Positions 54,362-63,881 of a DNA stretch of 64,000 bases are shown piece after piece. A model generated the notes under the pieces. The model searched no databases and was not told the DNA's origin. It worked only from the letters and a program-made list of their open reading frames with translations. This DNA comes from Filobacillus milosensis (lineage in GTDB: Bacteria; Bacillota; Bacilli; Bacillales; Alkalibacillaceae), in the NCBI RefSeq assembly GCF_004402015.1, contig NZ_SOPW01000004.1, positions 1 to 64,000 on the forward strand. The letters are read 5' to 3'. Numbering within the stretch: the stretch's first letter is position 1; every line of letters starts with the position of its first letter. The translations under genes and the position numbers were made by a program.

Positions 54362-55261
54362 TTATTCACTAACTAAGTTTATTATAATTTCTTGTCTAAC
54401 ATACTGCCAAGAGTCAGTATTAGGCTCAAATTGATATTCTAACTCATTACCATTTACAGTAATAGAAACTTCATGAGATCGCCCTACAACTATTCTGACC
54501 TGATCTTCAGAAATTTCAGGTTCTATAGGAGAATTTTGAGTATTAATCATGTCATAGTAGTATCGGTTTTCTCCTGAATCACTAATACCATAGATTTCAA
54601 GCCAGCTTTCTCCAATTGATTCAAGGGACAGATCAAGTTGATCAGCATTTGTTAATTCATAAGTGGCACTAGCACTACTTTCATCAGTTTCAATAACAGT
54701 TAAAGTTGGTTCTGTCTCCTCTTCCTCTTCTTCATCTGGCTGAGAGGCAGTTTGTTCTGATTCTTCAGCATTCTCGTTGTCATTCTGAGTCTGATCCGAA
54801 TTATCTTCTTCAGGAGGAGCAGCGACTACTTCATCTTCATTATTTGCATCCCCATCCTGAGAAGAGCCTGACTCAATAAAATTAATGACAGCATAATAAA
54901 TAGCGAACGCAATCAACACAACCAAAATAATTACTAATATTTTAGGAAGAAATTTAAAAACTGGATTAGGACCACCTGAAGTGCGACTGGACCTAGATGG
55001 TGTGATAAAATCATATTGCTTATCTGAGCTTGAAGGTAATTCCTCAGCATGTTCCTCAAGTAATTCATCACCATTTAAACCAACTACTTCTGCATATTCA
55101 CGTACAAATGCACGCACATAAAAATTGCCTGGCATAGCAGACCATTCATTTTTTTCCAAAGCTTCTAAATACCTTTTTTGAATTTTGGTTTCATTTTGAA
55201 TATCATCAATCGCTAAGTCTTTTTCTAACCTTGCTTCCCTGAGCTTTTCACCTAATTGCAT
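54362..55261 (-). CDS. ymfM: RodZ-like protein YmfM
   Basis: A 299-residue protein with the RodZ plan: cytoplasmic helix-turn-helix (LGEKLREARLEKDLAIDDIQ, YLEALEKNEWSAMPGNFYVR), a single span (KILVIILVVLIAFAIYYAVI, about 110-130), a very acidic low-complexity linker (about 135-195), and a C-terminal DUF4115 beta domain (SWLEIYGISDSGENRYYYDM, IVVGRSHEVSITVNG). RodZ links MreB to the wall-elongation machinery. The acidic linker is in keeping with a salt-tolerant lifestyle but does not prove it. In the conserved ymfK-ymfM-pgsA order. Confidence 0.92.
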   Translation of the reverse strand: MQLGEKLREARLEKDLAIDDIQNETKIQKRYLEALEKNEWSAMPGNFYVRAFVREYAEVVGLNGDELLEEHAEELPSSSDKQYDFITPSRSSRTSGGPNPVFKFLPKILVIILVVLIAFAIYYAVINFIESGSSQDGDANNEDEVVAAPPEEDNSDQTQNDNENAEESEQTASQPDEEEEEETEPTLTVIETDESSASATYELTNADQLDLSLESIGESWLEIYGISDSGENRYYYDMINTQNSPIEPEISEDQVRIVVGRSHEVSITVNGNELEYQFEPNTDSWQYVRQEIIINLVSE

Positions 55262-55279
55262 GCATTAACACCGTCCAAT

Positions 55280-56077
55280 TTATTCAAAGTCAAACATAGA
55301 AAATCCATCTTGCTCATCAAATTCTGGTTTTTCCAGCTTTTCGTAAGTTATTTCTTCATTCATATTATTGCGTAATTCAATAATATAGTCAAAATCATCA
55401 AGTGTATACTCTGAATGTTGCACAAAAACATCAGGATGTTCAATTACCTTGACCGCTGGTAATTGCATAACTTCACGAATTACTTGCCAATGCTTCTCAC
55501 TTGAGCGTTTAACGGATACAATACCATCTAATATATAAAGATAATCTTTGTGATATTCATGTTTGATTAGTTGACTGCGCACAGTCTGCTTTAACAACGT
55601 GCTGGATAAGAATAACCATTTTTTATTTGCACAAACACTAGCAGCTACAACTGATTCAGTTTTGCCTACACGAGGCATTCCTCTAATACCCACTAATACA
55701 TGTCCATCTTTTTTGAATAGTTCAGCCATAAAATCAACAAGTATTCCAAGTTCATCACGCACAAAACGAAATGTCTTCTTATCATCTGAATCACTTTTTA
55801 TGTATCTGCCATGCATCACGGCTAATTTGTCTCGTAACTTAGGTCGTCTAATTTTTTTAACTTGAATCGTTTGCATCGTATCAAGTATTGTAATTAAACG
55901 TTTCATTTGCTTATCTTCTTTACATAATAACAACATACCACGGTGAGCATCTTCTACACCATTGATCATAATGATATTTATCGATAACATTCCTAATAAT
56001 GATGCGATATCACCTAATAAACCTGGTCGGTTATAAAGTATTTCATATTCTAGATACCAATCTTTTCGTTCGTCCAT
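55280..56077 (-). CDS. ymfK: DUF3388 protein YmfK
   Basis: A 265-residue soluble protein of the YmfK family. The N-terminal part looks like an ACT-type regulatory fold (YEILYNRPGLLGDIASLLGM, LSINIIMINGVEDAHRGML). The C-terminal part has the P-loop-like segment GIRGMPRVGKTESVVAASVC and later YLYILDGIVSVKRSSEKHW, suggesting a nucleotide-binding domain. No function is known to me. It is followed 18 bp later by the RodZ-like gene. Confidence 0.88.
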   Translation of the reverse strand: MDERKDWYLEYEILYNRPGLLGDIASLLGMLSINIIMINGVEDAHRGMLLLCKEDKQMKRLITILDTMQTIQVKKIRRPKLRDKLAVMHGRYIKSDSDDKKTFRFVRDELGILVDFMAELFKKDGHVLVGIRGMPRVGKTESVVAASVCANKKWLFLSSTLLKQTVRSQLIKHEYHKDYLYILDGIVSVKRSSEKHWQVIREVMQLPAVKVIEHPDVFVQHSEYTLDDFDYIIELRNNMNEEITYEKLEKPEFDEQDGFSMFDFE

Positions 56078-56242
56078 TAAGATAACCCTCCAACCAAGTC
56101 AAAAGTCAATTATGAAATAATTAACAATGTTATTACTATAATAAATTATTTTTACCCATAAGAAAAGGTTGTTTAACACATTTACAAAGGAAATTTGAAT
56201 TTTCTGCACATATTTTATAAAATCCCTTCCATTTTTAGTAAA

Positions 56243-56356
56243 TAAAGAAAGAAATGCCTCCCTTCTCCCAAACAATCTACGAGTTTAGGGTGGCCCCTTC
56301 AAAATCTCGTCATGACCGTTATAGTAGAAGTGTTAGGCATTTCTTTAGGTTTTACT
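56243..56356 (-). ncRNA. Possible structured RNA between ymfJ and ymfK
   Basis: A perfect 12-bp helix (AAAGAAATGCCT with AGGCATTTCTTT) encloses about 80 nt. Read on the minus strand, nested pairs are CTTCT/AGAAG inside the outer helix and ACGAG/CTCGT around a GGGG..CCC tip. No coding frame explains it. The strand is inferred from the T-rich end after the closing helix. The rest of the 323-bp gap (56078-56400) is AT-rich with the ymfK upstream region. Confidence 0.4.
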
Positions 56357-56400
56357 AATATTTACGCTTCCAATTGACAAGGGACAGCCTCATGTTTTGG

Positions 56401-56661
56401 TTAACGGCCTGTTCCTTCGTTCTGCACCATCTTAACCATCATACTTGCTATCGCATGACGTTCTTCTTCAGAAGCAACATTCCATAAATCACGTAAAATC
56501 GCTTCTTCATCATTTTTTGCATCTACTTGACTCGCTAAATGTTCGCCAACTTCATAAGCTAACTCATTAATGGTATCTTGAGGTACACCATTTTGTTCAG
56601 CTTGATGTAAGCGATCACCTAAGAAATCTTTCCATTGTTCAAAATTATCTAATACGGACAT
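56401..56661 (-). CDS. ymfJ: DUF3243 protein YmfJ
   Basis: An 86-residue helical, acidic protein of the YmfJ family: VLDNFEQWKDFLGDRLHQAE, TINELAYEVGEHLASQVDAK and EILRD-like LRDLWNVASEEERHAIASMM. The start follows AAGGAGGATGAAAC. The gene is conserved between ymfI and ymfK in Bacillus. Function unknown. Confidence 0.92.
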   Translation of the reverse strand: MSVLDNFEQWKDFLGDRLHQAEQNGVPQDTINELAYEVGEHLASQVDAKNDEEAILRDLWNVASEEERHAIASMMVKMVQNEGTGR

Positions 56662-56727
56662 GTTTCATCCTCCTTTACGTACTTTCAAGTTTTATTTTCT
56701 ACGGAAGATGAAACATTATGCATATTT

Positions 56728-57444
56728 TTATAGCATACCTCCATTTATTTTTATAATTTGACCATGAATATAAGAAGAATCTTTTGAACACAGAAATTTT
56801 ACTGTGTTAGCAACATCCTTAACCTTTCCTTTACGTTGTAATGGAATAGTCTTTTCGAATTTATCTAATTCAGAAGCCTCAATTTCAAGATTCATTTTTG
56901 TATTAATTAATCCCGGACTTACTGCATTAACTTTTATTCCTGAATTACCTACTTCTTTAGCGAGTGCTTTAACAAATGAGATCTGTGCACCTTTCATCGT
57001 GGAATAAGCTACTTCATAACTTGCTCCAACCTCACCCCAAATTGATGTAACTACAATAATATTTCCACTTTGTTTTCTAATCATCTGAGGCAAGAAGTGT
57101 TTGGTAATTAACATGGTTGATTTTACATGGGTTTGATATAAGTCATCTATTTGACTAGCGGTAGTCTCTTTAAACATGCCATAATGAGCTTGTCCTTGCG
57201 CAAAAATAATGATGTCAATCGAAAAAGGAATTGACATCATTAATGAATCAATATCTTTAGGCTCAGTTAGATCTGCACGAATCGTCATCAGCAATTGATC
57301 TTCATTTAAATCACTGGCTAGTTCATTGATAGCCTTGTTATTTTGATGATAATGCAAAATAAATTGATGAGAGAATTGGCTCAACTCCCTAACAATTGCT
57401 TGACCGATTTCTCCACTTGCACCTATAATCAATATTTGACTCAT
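56728..57444 (-). CDS. ymfI: SDR-family EF-P 5-aminopentanone reductase YmfI
   Basis: A 238-residue short-chain dehydrogenase. It has the NAD(P) motif LIIGASGEIGQAIVREL, the NNAG-equivalent IIFAQGQAHYG, the catalytic Ser in VVTSIWGEVG and the Tyr-x-x-x-Lys in EVAYSTMKGAQ. In B. subtilis YmfI reduces 5-aminopentanone on Lys32 of elongation factor P to 5-aminopentanol, which affects swarming. It follows ymfH by 3 bp in the ymfF-ymfH-ymfI operon. Confidence 0.92.
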   Translation of the reverse strand: MSQILIIGASGEIGQAIVRELSQFSHQFILHYHQNNKAINELASDLNEDQLLMTIRADLTEPKDIDSLMMSIPFSIDIIIFAQGQAHYGMFKETTASQIDDLYQTHVKSTMLITKHFLPQMIRKQSGNIIVVTSIWGEVGASYEVAYSTMKGAQISFVKALAKEVGNSGIKVNAVSPGLINTKMNLEIEASELDKFEKTIPLQRKGKVKDVANTVKFLCSKDSSYIHGQIIKINGGML

Positions 57445-57447
57445 TGA

Positions 57448-58740
57448 TTATTTTTCACCTTCAGGTAATACCATACATATAGATATACGTTCTTCAGATA
57501 TCCATTCATTGATTATTTCATTAACATCATCAATAGTAACTTCCTCAAGGATTTTAAATACATTTCCGTAATCAATTCCTAAATGATGATAATGAATAAT
57601 CGTATTAGCAGTACCTTCAAGCTCATTATATTCACGAATTAATTCTCCGTATTTTTTCTTTTTAGCACGTTCAAACTCTTTTTCATCTATCGGTTCATTC
57701 TTGATGGAAAGTAACATCTCTTTAACGGTTTCCCCGAATTGTTCAGGTTTTGTTGTACTTCCTCCAATAGCAGTAAACCCAAATGACTCTTCTAAGTACA
57801 ACTCTAAGCGTAATTTATCAATTACTAAACCATTTTGATAAAGCTCTTCATAATACGAGCCACTCTTTGAAAAGTAAAGGTCCAAAATCATATCTCTTAC
57901 CAAATCATTCTTAAGTAGTTTATCCTTATTTAATTGATCTGCTTTCTCTTTTACAGCCACCATGCATTTTGGTGTTGTAACTGGCATATAAATTTTTTCA
58001 AGTGATTTATACACTTCGTCTTTTTCGTCTCCATAAAATCGATCGATACCATTCGGCTTGTCGAATGATTTATTGTTTTGATTCTGACGAATTAGTTCAG
58101 ACATACTCTCCACTTCAAAGTTACCAATAACGAATAAAGACATATTTGATGGGTGGTAGAATGTCTCATAACATGTATAGAGGTCTTCATGTGTAATATC
58201 ATATATTGAGTCTACTGTCCCTGCGATATCTATACGAACTGGATGTTTTTCATATAATGATCCAATTGTACCAAAGAATAATCTCCAATCTGCTTGATCA
58301 TCATACATCTTAATTTCTTGTTCAATAATTCCTTTTTCTTTCTCCACGGTCTGTTCAGTAAAGTATGGATCTTGAACAAAATCTAATAAAGTTTCGACGT
58401 TTTTTTCTTCATCAGTTGTACTTGAAAACAAATAAGCCGTTTGTGTGAAAGAAGTAAATGCATTTGCTGAAGCTCCTCTTTCTGAGAATTGCTGAAACAC
58501 ATCTCCATCTTCTTTTTCAAACATCTTATGCTCTAAAAAATGAGCAATTCCATCTGGAACAGTTACTTTATCATTTTCTCCAATTGGCGTAAATGTTTGG
58601 TCGATTGATCCATACTTCGTAGAAAAAATTGCAAATGTTTTCTCAACTTCAGGCTTTGGATATAAAAACACATCCAGACCATTATCTAACTTTTCGTGAT
58701 ACATCGTTTCATTTATACGAGGAATATTTAATTTATTCAT
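57448..58740 (-). CDS. ymfH: M16-family metallopeptidase YmfH (zinc-binding partner)
   Basis: A 430-residue M16 peptidase with the inverted zinc motif His-x-x-Glu-His in GIAHFLEHKMFEKEDG and the distal glutamate region EKEKGIIEQEIKMYDD. It is the catalytic half of a likely heterodimer with YmfF. I set the start at ATG 58740, preceded by TGGAGGTGACACGA; the frame is open 15 bases further. It overlaps ymfF by 8 nt, so the two are translated together. Related pairs process small peptides; the substrate is unknown. Confidence 0.94.
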   Translation of the reverse strand: MNKLNIPRINETMYHEKLDNGLDVFLYPKPEVEKTFAIFSTKYGSIDQTFTPIGENDKVTVPDGIAHFLEHKMFEKEDGDVFQQFSERGASANAFTSFTQTAYLFSSTTDEEKNVETLLDFVQDPYFTEQTVEKEKGIIEQEIKMYDDQADWRLFFGTIGSLYEKHPVRIDIAGTVDSIYDITHEDLYTCYETFYHPSNMSLFVIGNFEVESMSELIRQNQNNKSFDKPNGIDRFYGDEKDEVYKSLEKIYMPVTTPKCMVAVKEKADQLNKDKLLKNDLVRDMILDLYFSKSGSYYEELYQNGLVIDKLRLELYLEESFGFTAIGGSTTKPEQFGETVKEMLLSIKNEPIDEKEFERAKKKKYGELIREYNELEGTANTIIHYHHLGIDYGNVFKILEEVTIDDVNEIINEWISEERISICMVLPEGEK

Positions 58741-60022
58741 TCGTGTCACCTCCATCTTCCGCTGTAAGGAAATAGACCGTATCTAATTCAATTTGATTGG
58801 CCACTCGAACTACATCATCTTTAGTTGCTTCGTCAATTTGCTTAAAAGTTTCTTCTATGTCTGTGAATTGTCCAGCAATGACTTGTTGATAAAAGAATTC
58901 GACCATACCGCCTGCTCGATCAATTGTTTCTTTTAATTGGTGAGTAACAGCTTTTTTCGTTTGATCCAATTCTTCTTCACTAACATTGCCCTTTTTTATA
59001 TCTTCATGTTGTTCAATGATAATATCTCTTGCCTGATCATATTTATCGGGAGCAATGCCACTAAAGACTAGCATTAATCCTTTATTACTTTCAATTCGAG
59101 AAGCGGCATAATAAGCTAATGAATGTTTTTCACGTACATTCAAAAATAATTTTGAATGCGGAAATCCACCAAAAATCCCGTTAAACAGTTGCAAGTTTCT
59201 GTAATCTGGGTCTCTAAAAGTAATTCCTGTACGATAACCTAAATGTAGTTTAGCTTGTTGAATTTTCTGCTTTTCAGTAATATTTTTAACCTCATTCGGT
59301 TTCTTTGGTTCAGATTGCACGACTTTCGTTGTTGACTGTCTATCAAATTTTAATACATCTTCAATAACTGGTTTCACTTCGTTCGGATTAATATCACCTA
59401 CAAAAAAGATATCTAATGCGTCTTCTTCAATCATGTCTTTATAGGTTTTATAAAGTGTTTCAGCACTGATTTGATCCATATCTTCTAAGTATCCATGAGC
59501 ATGAATGCTATATTTCTCATCCTTACACATTTCATCAATCAGACGCATGTTAGCAAATTGCATTTTCTCATCAACAATTGATTTAATTTTATTAGACAAC
59601 GTTTCTTTCTCTTTATTAACAATATTTGAATCAAATGCATTATTTTCTACTTTAGGGTTTACAGCAACTTCATATAAAAATTCTAATGCTTGTTTCATTA
59701 ATTGATTGGCATCGGGTATAAAGTTTTCATTTGGAAAATCAAGCACAATTGTAATGACATGATTTTCCCCTTTTTTACCTGAATTAATTGAAAACTTAGC
59801 CCCATAAAGATCATCCAGCTTTAACCTTAATTCTTTTTCAGAAGGATAATTATGGGTACCCTTTTGTAAGACGAAAGGTAAAAGAGCACGTGATGTGATG
59901 TTCTCTCGTTCTAAAGGGCGTGCGAATTTCAAAGCGACCGTATTTGTTTTGAACTTTTTAGTTTCAATTAAATGAAGATTATATCCGTTTTGTTCATGTT
60001 GGGTATGTTTTAATTTTGGCAT
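58733..60022 (-). CDS. ymfF: M16-family protein YmfF (lacks zinc motif)
   Basis: A 429-residue M16-fold protein. At the place of the zinc site the sequence reads RALLPFVLQKGTHNYPSEKE, without His-x-x-Glu-His, so it is probably the non-catalytic subunit partnering YmfH. The C-terminal half has the M16 substrate-binding signature FNGIFGGFPHSKLFLNVREK and HSLAYYA. The start follows GGGAGGTATAAT. First gene of the ymfF-ymfH-ymfI series. Confidence 0.94.
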   Translation of the reverse strand: MPKLKHTQHEQNGYNLHLIETKKFKTNTVALKFARPLERENITSRALLPFVLQKGTHNYPSEKELRLKLDDLYGAKFSINSGKKGENHVITIVLDFPNENFIPDANQLMKQALEFLYEVAVNPKVENNAFDSNIVNKEKETLSNKIKSIVDEKMQFANMRLIDEMCKDEKYSIHAHGYLEDMDQISAETLYKTYKDMIEEDALDIFFVGDINPNEVKPVIEDVLKFDRQSTTKVVQSEPKKPNEVKNITEKQKIQQAKLHLGYRTGITFRDPDYRNLQLFNGIFGGFPHSKLFLNVREKHSLAYYAASRIESNKGLMLVFSGIAPDKYDQARDIIIEQHEDIKKGNVSEEELDQTKKAVTHQLKETIDRAGGMVEFFYQQVIAGQFTDIEETFKQIDEATKDDVVRVANQIELDTVYFLTAEDGGDTNE

Positions 60023-60083
60023 ATTATACCTCCCTAATAAATTCTAATATATATTCTACCCTAAATAGCGATTCAATACGAAA

Positions 60084-60122
60084 AATCCCCTTTAAGTGTC
60101 TTCAAAACCTAAAGGGGATTAA
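60084..60122 (-). terminator. Terminator of the nup operon
   Basis: AATCCCCTTTA pairs with TAAAGGGGATT around a 15-nt loop, followed on the minus strand by TTTCGTATTG. It lies between nupQ and ymfF. Confidence 0.75.
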
Positions 60123-60128
60123 CTAAAA

Positions 60129-61094
60129 TTATCTTGAGCCTTTTACAAATGGTGTACCTAACGATTTTGGAGCTTCAGCTCGACCAACTAATCCAACCAA
60201 GGCAAAAATCGTTAATACATATGGTGCAATTTGTAAATAAACAGATGGTATATCTTCTAAGAGCGGTATACCTCCACCAATAACACTTAAACTTTGGGCT
60301 AACCCAAAGAATAAGGCAGCACCAAGCGCACCAATTGGATGCCATTTCCCAAATACAACTGCTGCTAACGCAATAAACCCTTGCCCGCTAATTGTACCTT
60401 GAGAGAAGTTACCAGCGAATGTTAAAGCGAAAATTGCACCGCCGGCTCCACCGAAGAAACCTGAAAGCATAACAGCAATATATCTCATACGATTAACATT
60501 AATCCCAACTGAATCCGCAGCAAATGGGTGTTCACCCACTGAACGTAAACGTAATCCAAATGGTGTTTTAAAAATAACATACCACACAACAAATGCTAGA
60601 ATTACAGCTAACCAATTGGTATAATAAGTACCTTCAAAGAAGATAGGACCAATGACCGGAATGTGTTCAAGTATTGGAATATCGGTTGATCTCAAACCGC
60701 CATCAATCATATCTGTTTGACCTTTACCATAAATTTGTTTAATTAAGAATAGGCCAATACCTAAAGCAAGGAAGTTTATGGCGACACCACTCACTACTTG
60801 GTCAGCCCTAAATGTAACTGTAGCTACTGCATGCAAACTGGCAAATAAACCACCAATCACTGCGGCAACTAATATAGAAACCCAAGGTGTTAAAGTTGAA
60901 CCTAAAATTGGGTATAATTCCAGGTTAATTACGACAGCTACAAACGCCCCCATAATCATTAAACCTTCTAATCCAATATTAATGATTCCTGAGCGTTCAC
61001 TAAAGACTCCACCTAAAGCTGTAAAAATTAGAGGGGTAGCTAACATTAATGCAGATGGTATGATGGAGTTTAAAATGTCTACGAATCCACTCAT
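60129..61094 (-). CDS. nupQ: Nucleoside ABC transporter permease NupQ
   Basis: A 321-residue permease with eight or more spans, of the BmpA-type simple-sugar/nucleoside importer family (NupQ in B. subtilis, guanosine uptake). Typical segments are TPLIFTALGGVFSERSGIIN, IGLEGLMIMGAFVA and the EAA-like loop PFGLRLRSVGEHPFAADSVG. It overlaps nupP by 4 nt and is the last gene of the nupN-O-P-Q order. Confidence 0.93.
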   Translation of the reverse strand: MSGFVDILNSIIPSALMLATPLIFTALGGVFSERSGIINIGLEGLMIMGAFVAVVINLELYPILGSTLTPWVSILVAAVIGGLFASLHAVATVTFRADQVVSGVAINFLALGIGLFLIKQIYGKGQTDMIDGGLRSTDIPILEHIPVIGPIFFEGTYYTNWLAVILAFVVWYVIFKTPFGLRLRSVGEHPFAADSVGINVNRMRYIAVMLSGFFGGAGGAIFALTFAGNFSQGTISGQGFIALAAVVFGKWHPIGALGAALFFGLAQSLSVIGGGIPLLEDIPSVYLQIAPYVLTIFALVGLVGRAEAPKSLGTPFVKGSR

Positions 61095-62176
61095 TTATTT
61101 GCCCCTCCTTTTTTAGACTTATTTTTAAAGTCCGTATAAAGTTTAATCAGTTTATGTCTTAATAAAATAATCATGTAACTTGCTGCAACAAAGAAAATAA
61201 TTAATGCAGTAATAATATCCACTAACTCATGTGGAACACCTGCACTTAATGGCATATTTAAGGCACCATTCTTCAGTACCCCAAAGAGTCCAGCTGCTAA
61301 CACAACACCAACCGCGGTATTACCACCAAGTAGTGCTATTGCGATTCCGTCAAACCCAATGTTAGTAAATCCATTGTTAAGTGTCATATAACCAAAGTTA
61401 CCAATACCTTCCATGGCACCTGCTAATCCAGCAAAACCACCTGAAATTGCCATAGATAACATGATATTTCTTTTTACGCTCATACCCGCATATTGTGAAG
61501 CATGCGGATTATAACCCACTGCTTTTAGCTCAAAACCATATTTGGTTTTCTCTATGAAATACCAATAGAATAATGCTGCTACTAGTGCAAGTATAATACC
61601 AGCGTGTACATTTGAATTAGGCATTAAATCACTTAACCAGCTCACTTTTAATGAAGCTGTCTCAGCGACATTCTCTGTACGATCATCACGATCAGTTAAT
61701 ACATTTCGAATGATTGCGTTAACAGAATATAATGCAATATAATTCATCATAATTGTAATGATAACTTCGTGAACTTGATATTTTGCTTTTAAATATCCTG
61801 GAATGAATCCCCAAATACCACCTGCTAGTATTGCTACTATAACGGCTAATGGTAAATGGATCGCCATAGGTAAGCTAAACTCTGTGCCGACCCATACAGA
61901 TGCTAGCCAGCCAACTAATACTTGTCCTTCAACACCAATGTTAAGTAATCCAGTACGGAAAGCAAAAGCTACCGCTAGACCAGATAATATATACGGTGTA
62001 ATCAAGCGAATCGTTTCACCAGTAAAATATGGTGTTTCAAAAGCTCCATTCCATAAAGCAATATACCCTGCTAGAGGGTTATAGCCAAATAGAAGCATAA
62101 TGATTGCACCAGCTAATAAACCGAAGATAATTGAAACAACAGGGATCCATGCTCCGGTTAACTTTTGTAATTTCAT
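61091..62176 (-). CDS. nupP: Nucleoside ABC transporter permease NupP
   Basis: A 361-residue permease partner of NupQ, with about nine spans. Family segments are ITPYILSGLAVAFAFRTGLL, NIGVEGQVLVGWLASVWVGT and the cytoplasmic loop KYGFELKAVGYNPHASQYAG. The C-terminus is basic (KLIKLYTDFKNKSKKGGANK). It starts directly after the nupO stop, so the two are coupled. Confidence 0.93.
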   Translation of the reverse strand: MKLQKLTGAWIPVVSIIFGLLAGAIIMLLFGYNPLAGYIALWNGAFETPYFTGETIRLITPYILSGLAVAFAFRTGLLNIGVEGQVLVGWLASVWVGTEFSLPMAIHLPLAVIVAILAGGIWGFIPGYLKAKYQVHEVIITIMMNYIALYSVNAIIRNVLTDRDDRTENVAETASLKVSWLSDLMPNSNVHAGIILALVAALFYWYFIEKTKYGFELKAVGYNPHASQYAGMSVKRNIMLSMAISGGFAGLAGAMEGIGNFGYMTLNNGFTNIGFDGIAIALLGGNTAVGVVLAAGLFGVLKNGALNMPLSAGVPHELVDIITALIIFFVAASYMIILLRHKLIKLYTDFKNKSKKGGANK

Positions 62177-63700
62177 TTATGCTTCACCTTCTTTCTTATT
62201 GCTTCCTGCCATCAATAAACCTAATTCATCATTATTTGTTTCATGAGGTTTAACATCAGCAACAATTTCACCTTCATATATAACTGCAATACGGTCACTC
62301 AAGTTCATAATTTCATCTAATTCAAAAGAAACTAATAAGACTGCACGACCTTTATCTCTTTCCTCTATTAATTTTTTATGAATAAATTCAATAGCCCCAA
62401 CATCTAACCCACGTGTTGGCTGAACAGCAATTAATAAATCTGGTGAGCGATCTACTTCTCTACCTATAATTGCTTTTTGTTGGTTACCACCTGATAGTGA
62501 TCGCGCTAATGTCGATTCACTAGGCGTTCTCACATCGTATTCTTGAATTAATCGTTTCGCATGGTTATATATTTCTTTAAAGTTTAATGACCATTTTGAA
62601 GAAAATGGTTTTTGATAATAAGTTTGTAACACCATATTTTCTGCAACCGGATAATCCAAAACTAAGCCGTACTTATGACGGTCTTGTGGAATATGAGACA
62701 AACCATGGTTATAAATCTCACGTGGCTTCAAATTCATAATAGATTGATTGTTTAATAGAATTTTTCCACTTTCAGCTTTTCTAAGGCCAGTGATAGCTTC
62801 AATTAATTCAGATTGACCATTTCCATCAACACCAGCAATACCGACTATTTCACCTTTTCTAACTTGTAGATTCAAGCCACGGACCATGTCCACATTTCGA
62901 ATATCTTTAACCACCAAATCATTTACTTCTAAGACAGGCTCTTTAGGAGTGGCTTCAGTTTTCTCGGTTTTGAAGCTAACATCTCTTCCAACCATCATTG
63001 AGGCTAATTCACTTGTTGATGATTGACTTACATCAACCGTTTCAATACCTTCACCTCGTCGAATAACTGTACAGCGATCTGCAACTGACATAATTTCGTT
63101 TAATTTGTGGGTAATCAATATAATCGATTTACCTTCTTTAACTAACGATTTCATGATTTGAATCAATTCATCAATTTCTTGAGGTGTTAATACTGCAGTA
63201 GGTTCATCAAGAATTAGTATATCAGCTTTACGATATAACATCTTTAATATTTCAACACGCTGCTGCATCCCTACTGAGATGTCTCTTACTAATGCTTTAG
63301 GGTCCACTTTTAATCCATATTGGTCTGAAATTCGTTTTACTTCTTTCTCAGCGTCTTCAATATTTACTTTTAAACCTTTTTTCGGTTCTGAACCTAAAAC
63401 AATATTTTCTGTTACTGTAAACGTATCTACAAGCATAAAGTGTTGGTGAACCATTCCAATCCCTAAATCATTAGCAATGTTAGGGCTCGTAATATTAACA
63501 TCTTTACCTTGCACACGAATTTGTCCTTTTTCGGGCTGATAGATCCCAAATAACACATTCATTAAAGTGGATTTACCTGCACCATTCTCGCCTAGTAAAG
63601 CGTGAATTTCACCCTTCTTTACTTGTAAATTAATATTGTTATTTGCCACAACACCCGGAAATTCTTTTCTAATATCAAGCATTTCTATAACATAGTCCAT
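62177..63700 (-). CDS. nupO: Nucleoside ABC transporter ATP-binding protein NupO
   Basis: A 507-residue protein with two ABC domains. The first is canonical: ALLGENGAGKSTLMNVLFGI, signature ISVGMQQRVEIL, Walker B ADILILDEPTAVLTPQEIDE. The second has a degenerate Walker A (GIAGVDGNGQSELIEAITGL) but keeps LSGGNQQKAIIGRE, a pattern common to sugar/nucleoside importers. It energises NupP/NupQ. The start follows GAGGGGTGAGAAG. The upstream gene is the solute-binding lipoprotein NupN. Confidence 0.95.
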   Translation of the reverse strand: MDYVIEMLDIRKEFPGVVANNNINLQVKKGEIHALLGENGAGKSTLMNVLFGIYQPEKGQIRVQGKDVNITSPNIANDLGIGMVHQHFMLVDTFTVTENIVLGSEPKKGLKVNIEDAEKEVKRISDQYGLKVDPKALVRDISVGMQQRVEILKMLYRKADILILDEPTAVLTPQEIDELIQIMKSLVKEGKSIILITHKLNEIMSVADRCTVIRRGEGIETVDVSQSSTSELASMMVGRDVSFKTEKTEATPKEPVLEVNDLVVKDIRNVDMVRGLNLQVRKGEIVGIAGVDGNGQSELIEAITGLRKAESGKILLNNQSIMNLKPREIYNHGLSHIPQDRHKYGLVLDYPVAENMVLQTYYQKPFSSKWSLNFKEIYNHAKRLIQEYDVRTPSESTLARSLSGGNQQKAIIGREVDRSPDLLIAVQPTRGLDVGAIEFIHKKLIEERDKGRAVLLVSFELDEIMNLSDRIAVIYEGEIVADVKPHETNNDELGLLMAGSNKKEGEA

Positions 63701-63779
63701 CTTCTCACCCCTCGATCATATATGTATAACTAAAAGGCTCAGGTTAAAAGCTAAATTAAAAAAAGCCCTTCTCAAAAAA

Positions 63780-63822
63780 ATAAAATGAAACGAGTTATTA
63801 GCTCATCATTTCATTTGAGAGT
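63780..63822 (-). terminator. Hairpin between nupN and nupO
   Basis: On the minus strand AAATGAAA...GAG pairs with CTC...TTTCATTT and is followed by ATTTTTTT. It would end part of the nupN transcripts and let the binding protein be made in excess over the transporter. Confidence 0.6.
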
Positions 63823-63840
63823 TAAAAGTTATGTAATTAT

Positions 63841-63868
63841 TAGGAAAGGCTAGATCTAGCCTTTCCTA
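63841..63868. repeat. Perfect 28-bp palindrome after nupN
   Basis: TAGGAAAGGCTAGA and its exact complement meet with no loop 14 bases beyond the nupN stop. As RNA it is a stable hairpin, probably an mRNA 3'-end stabiliser or terminator stem; no T run follows directly. Confidence 0.6.
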
Positions 63869-63881
63869 CATGTTTAAGTAA

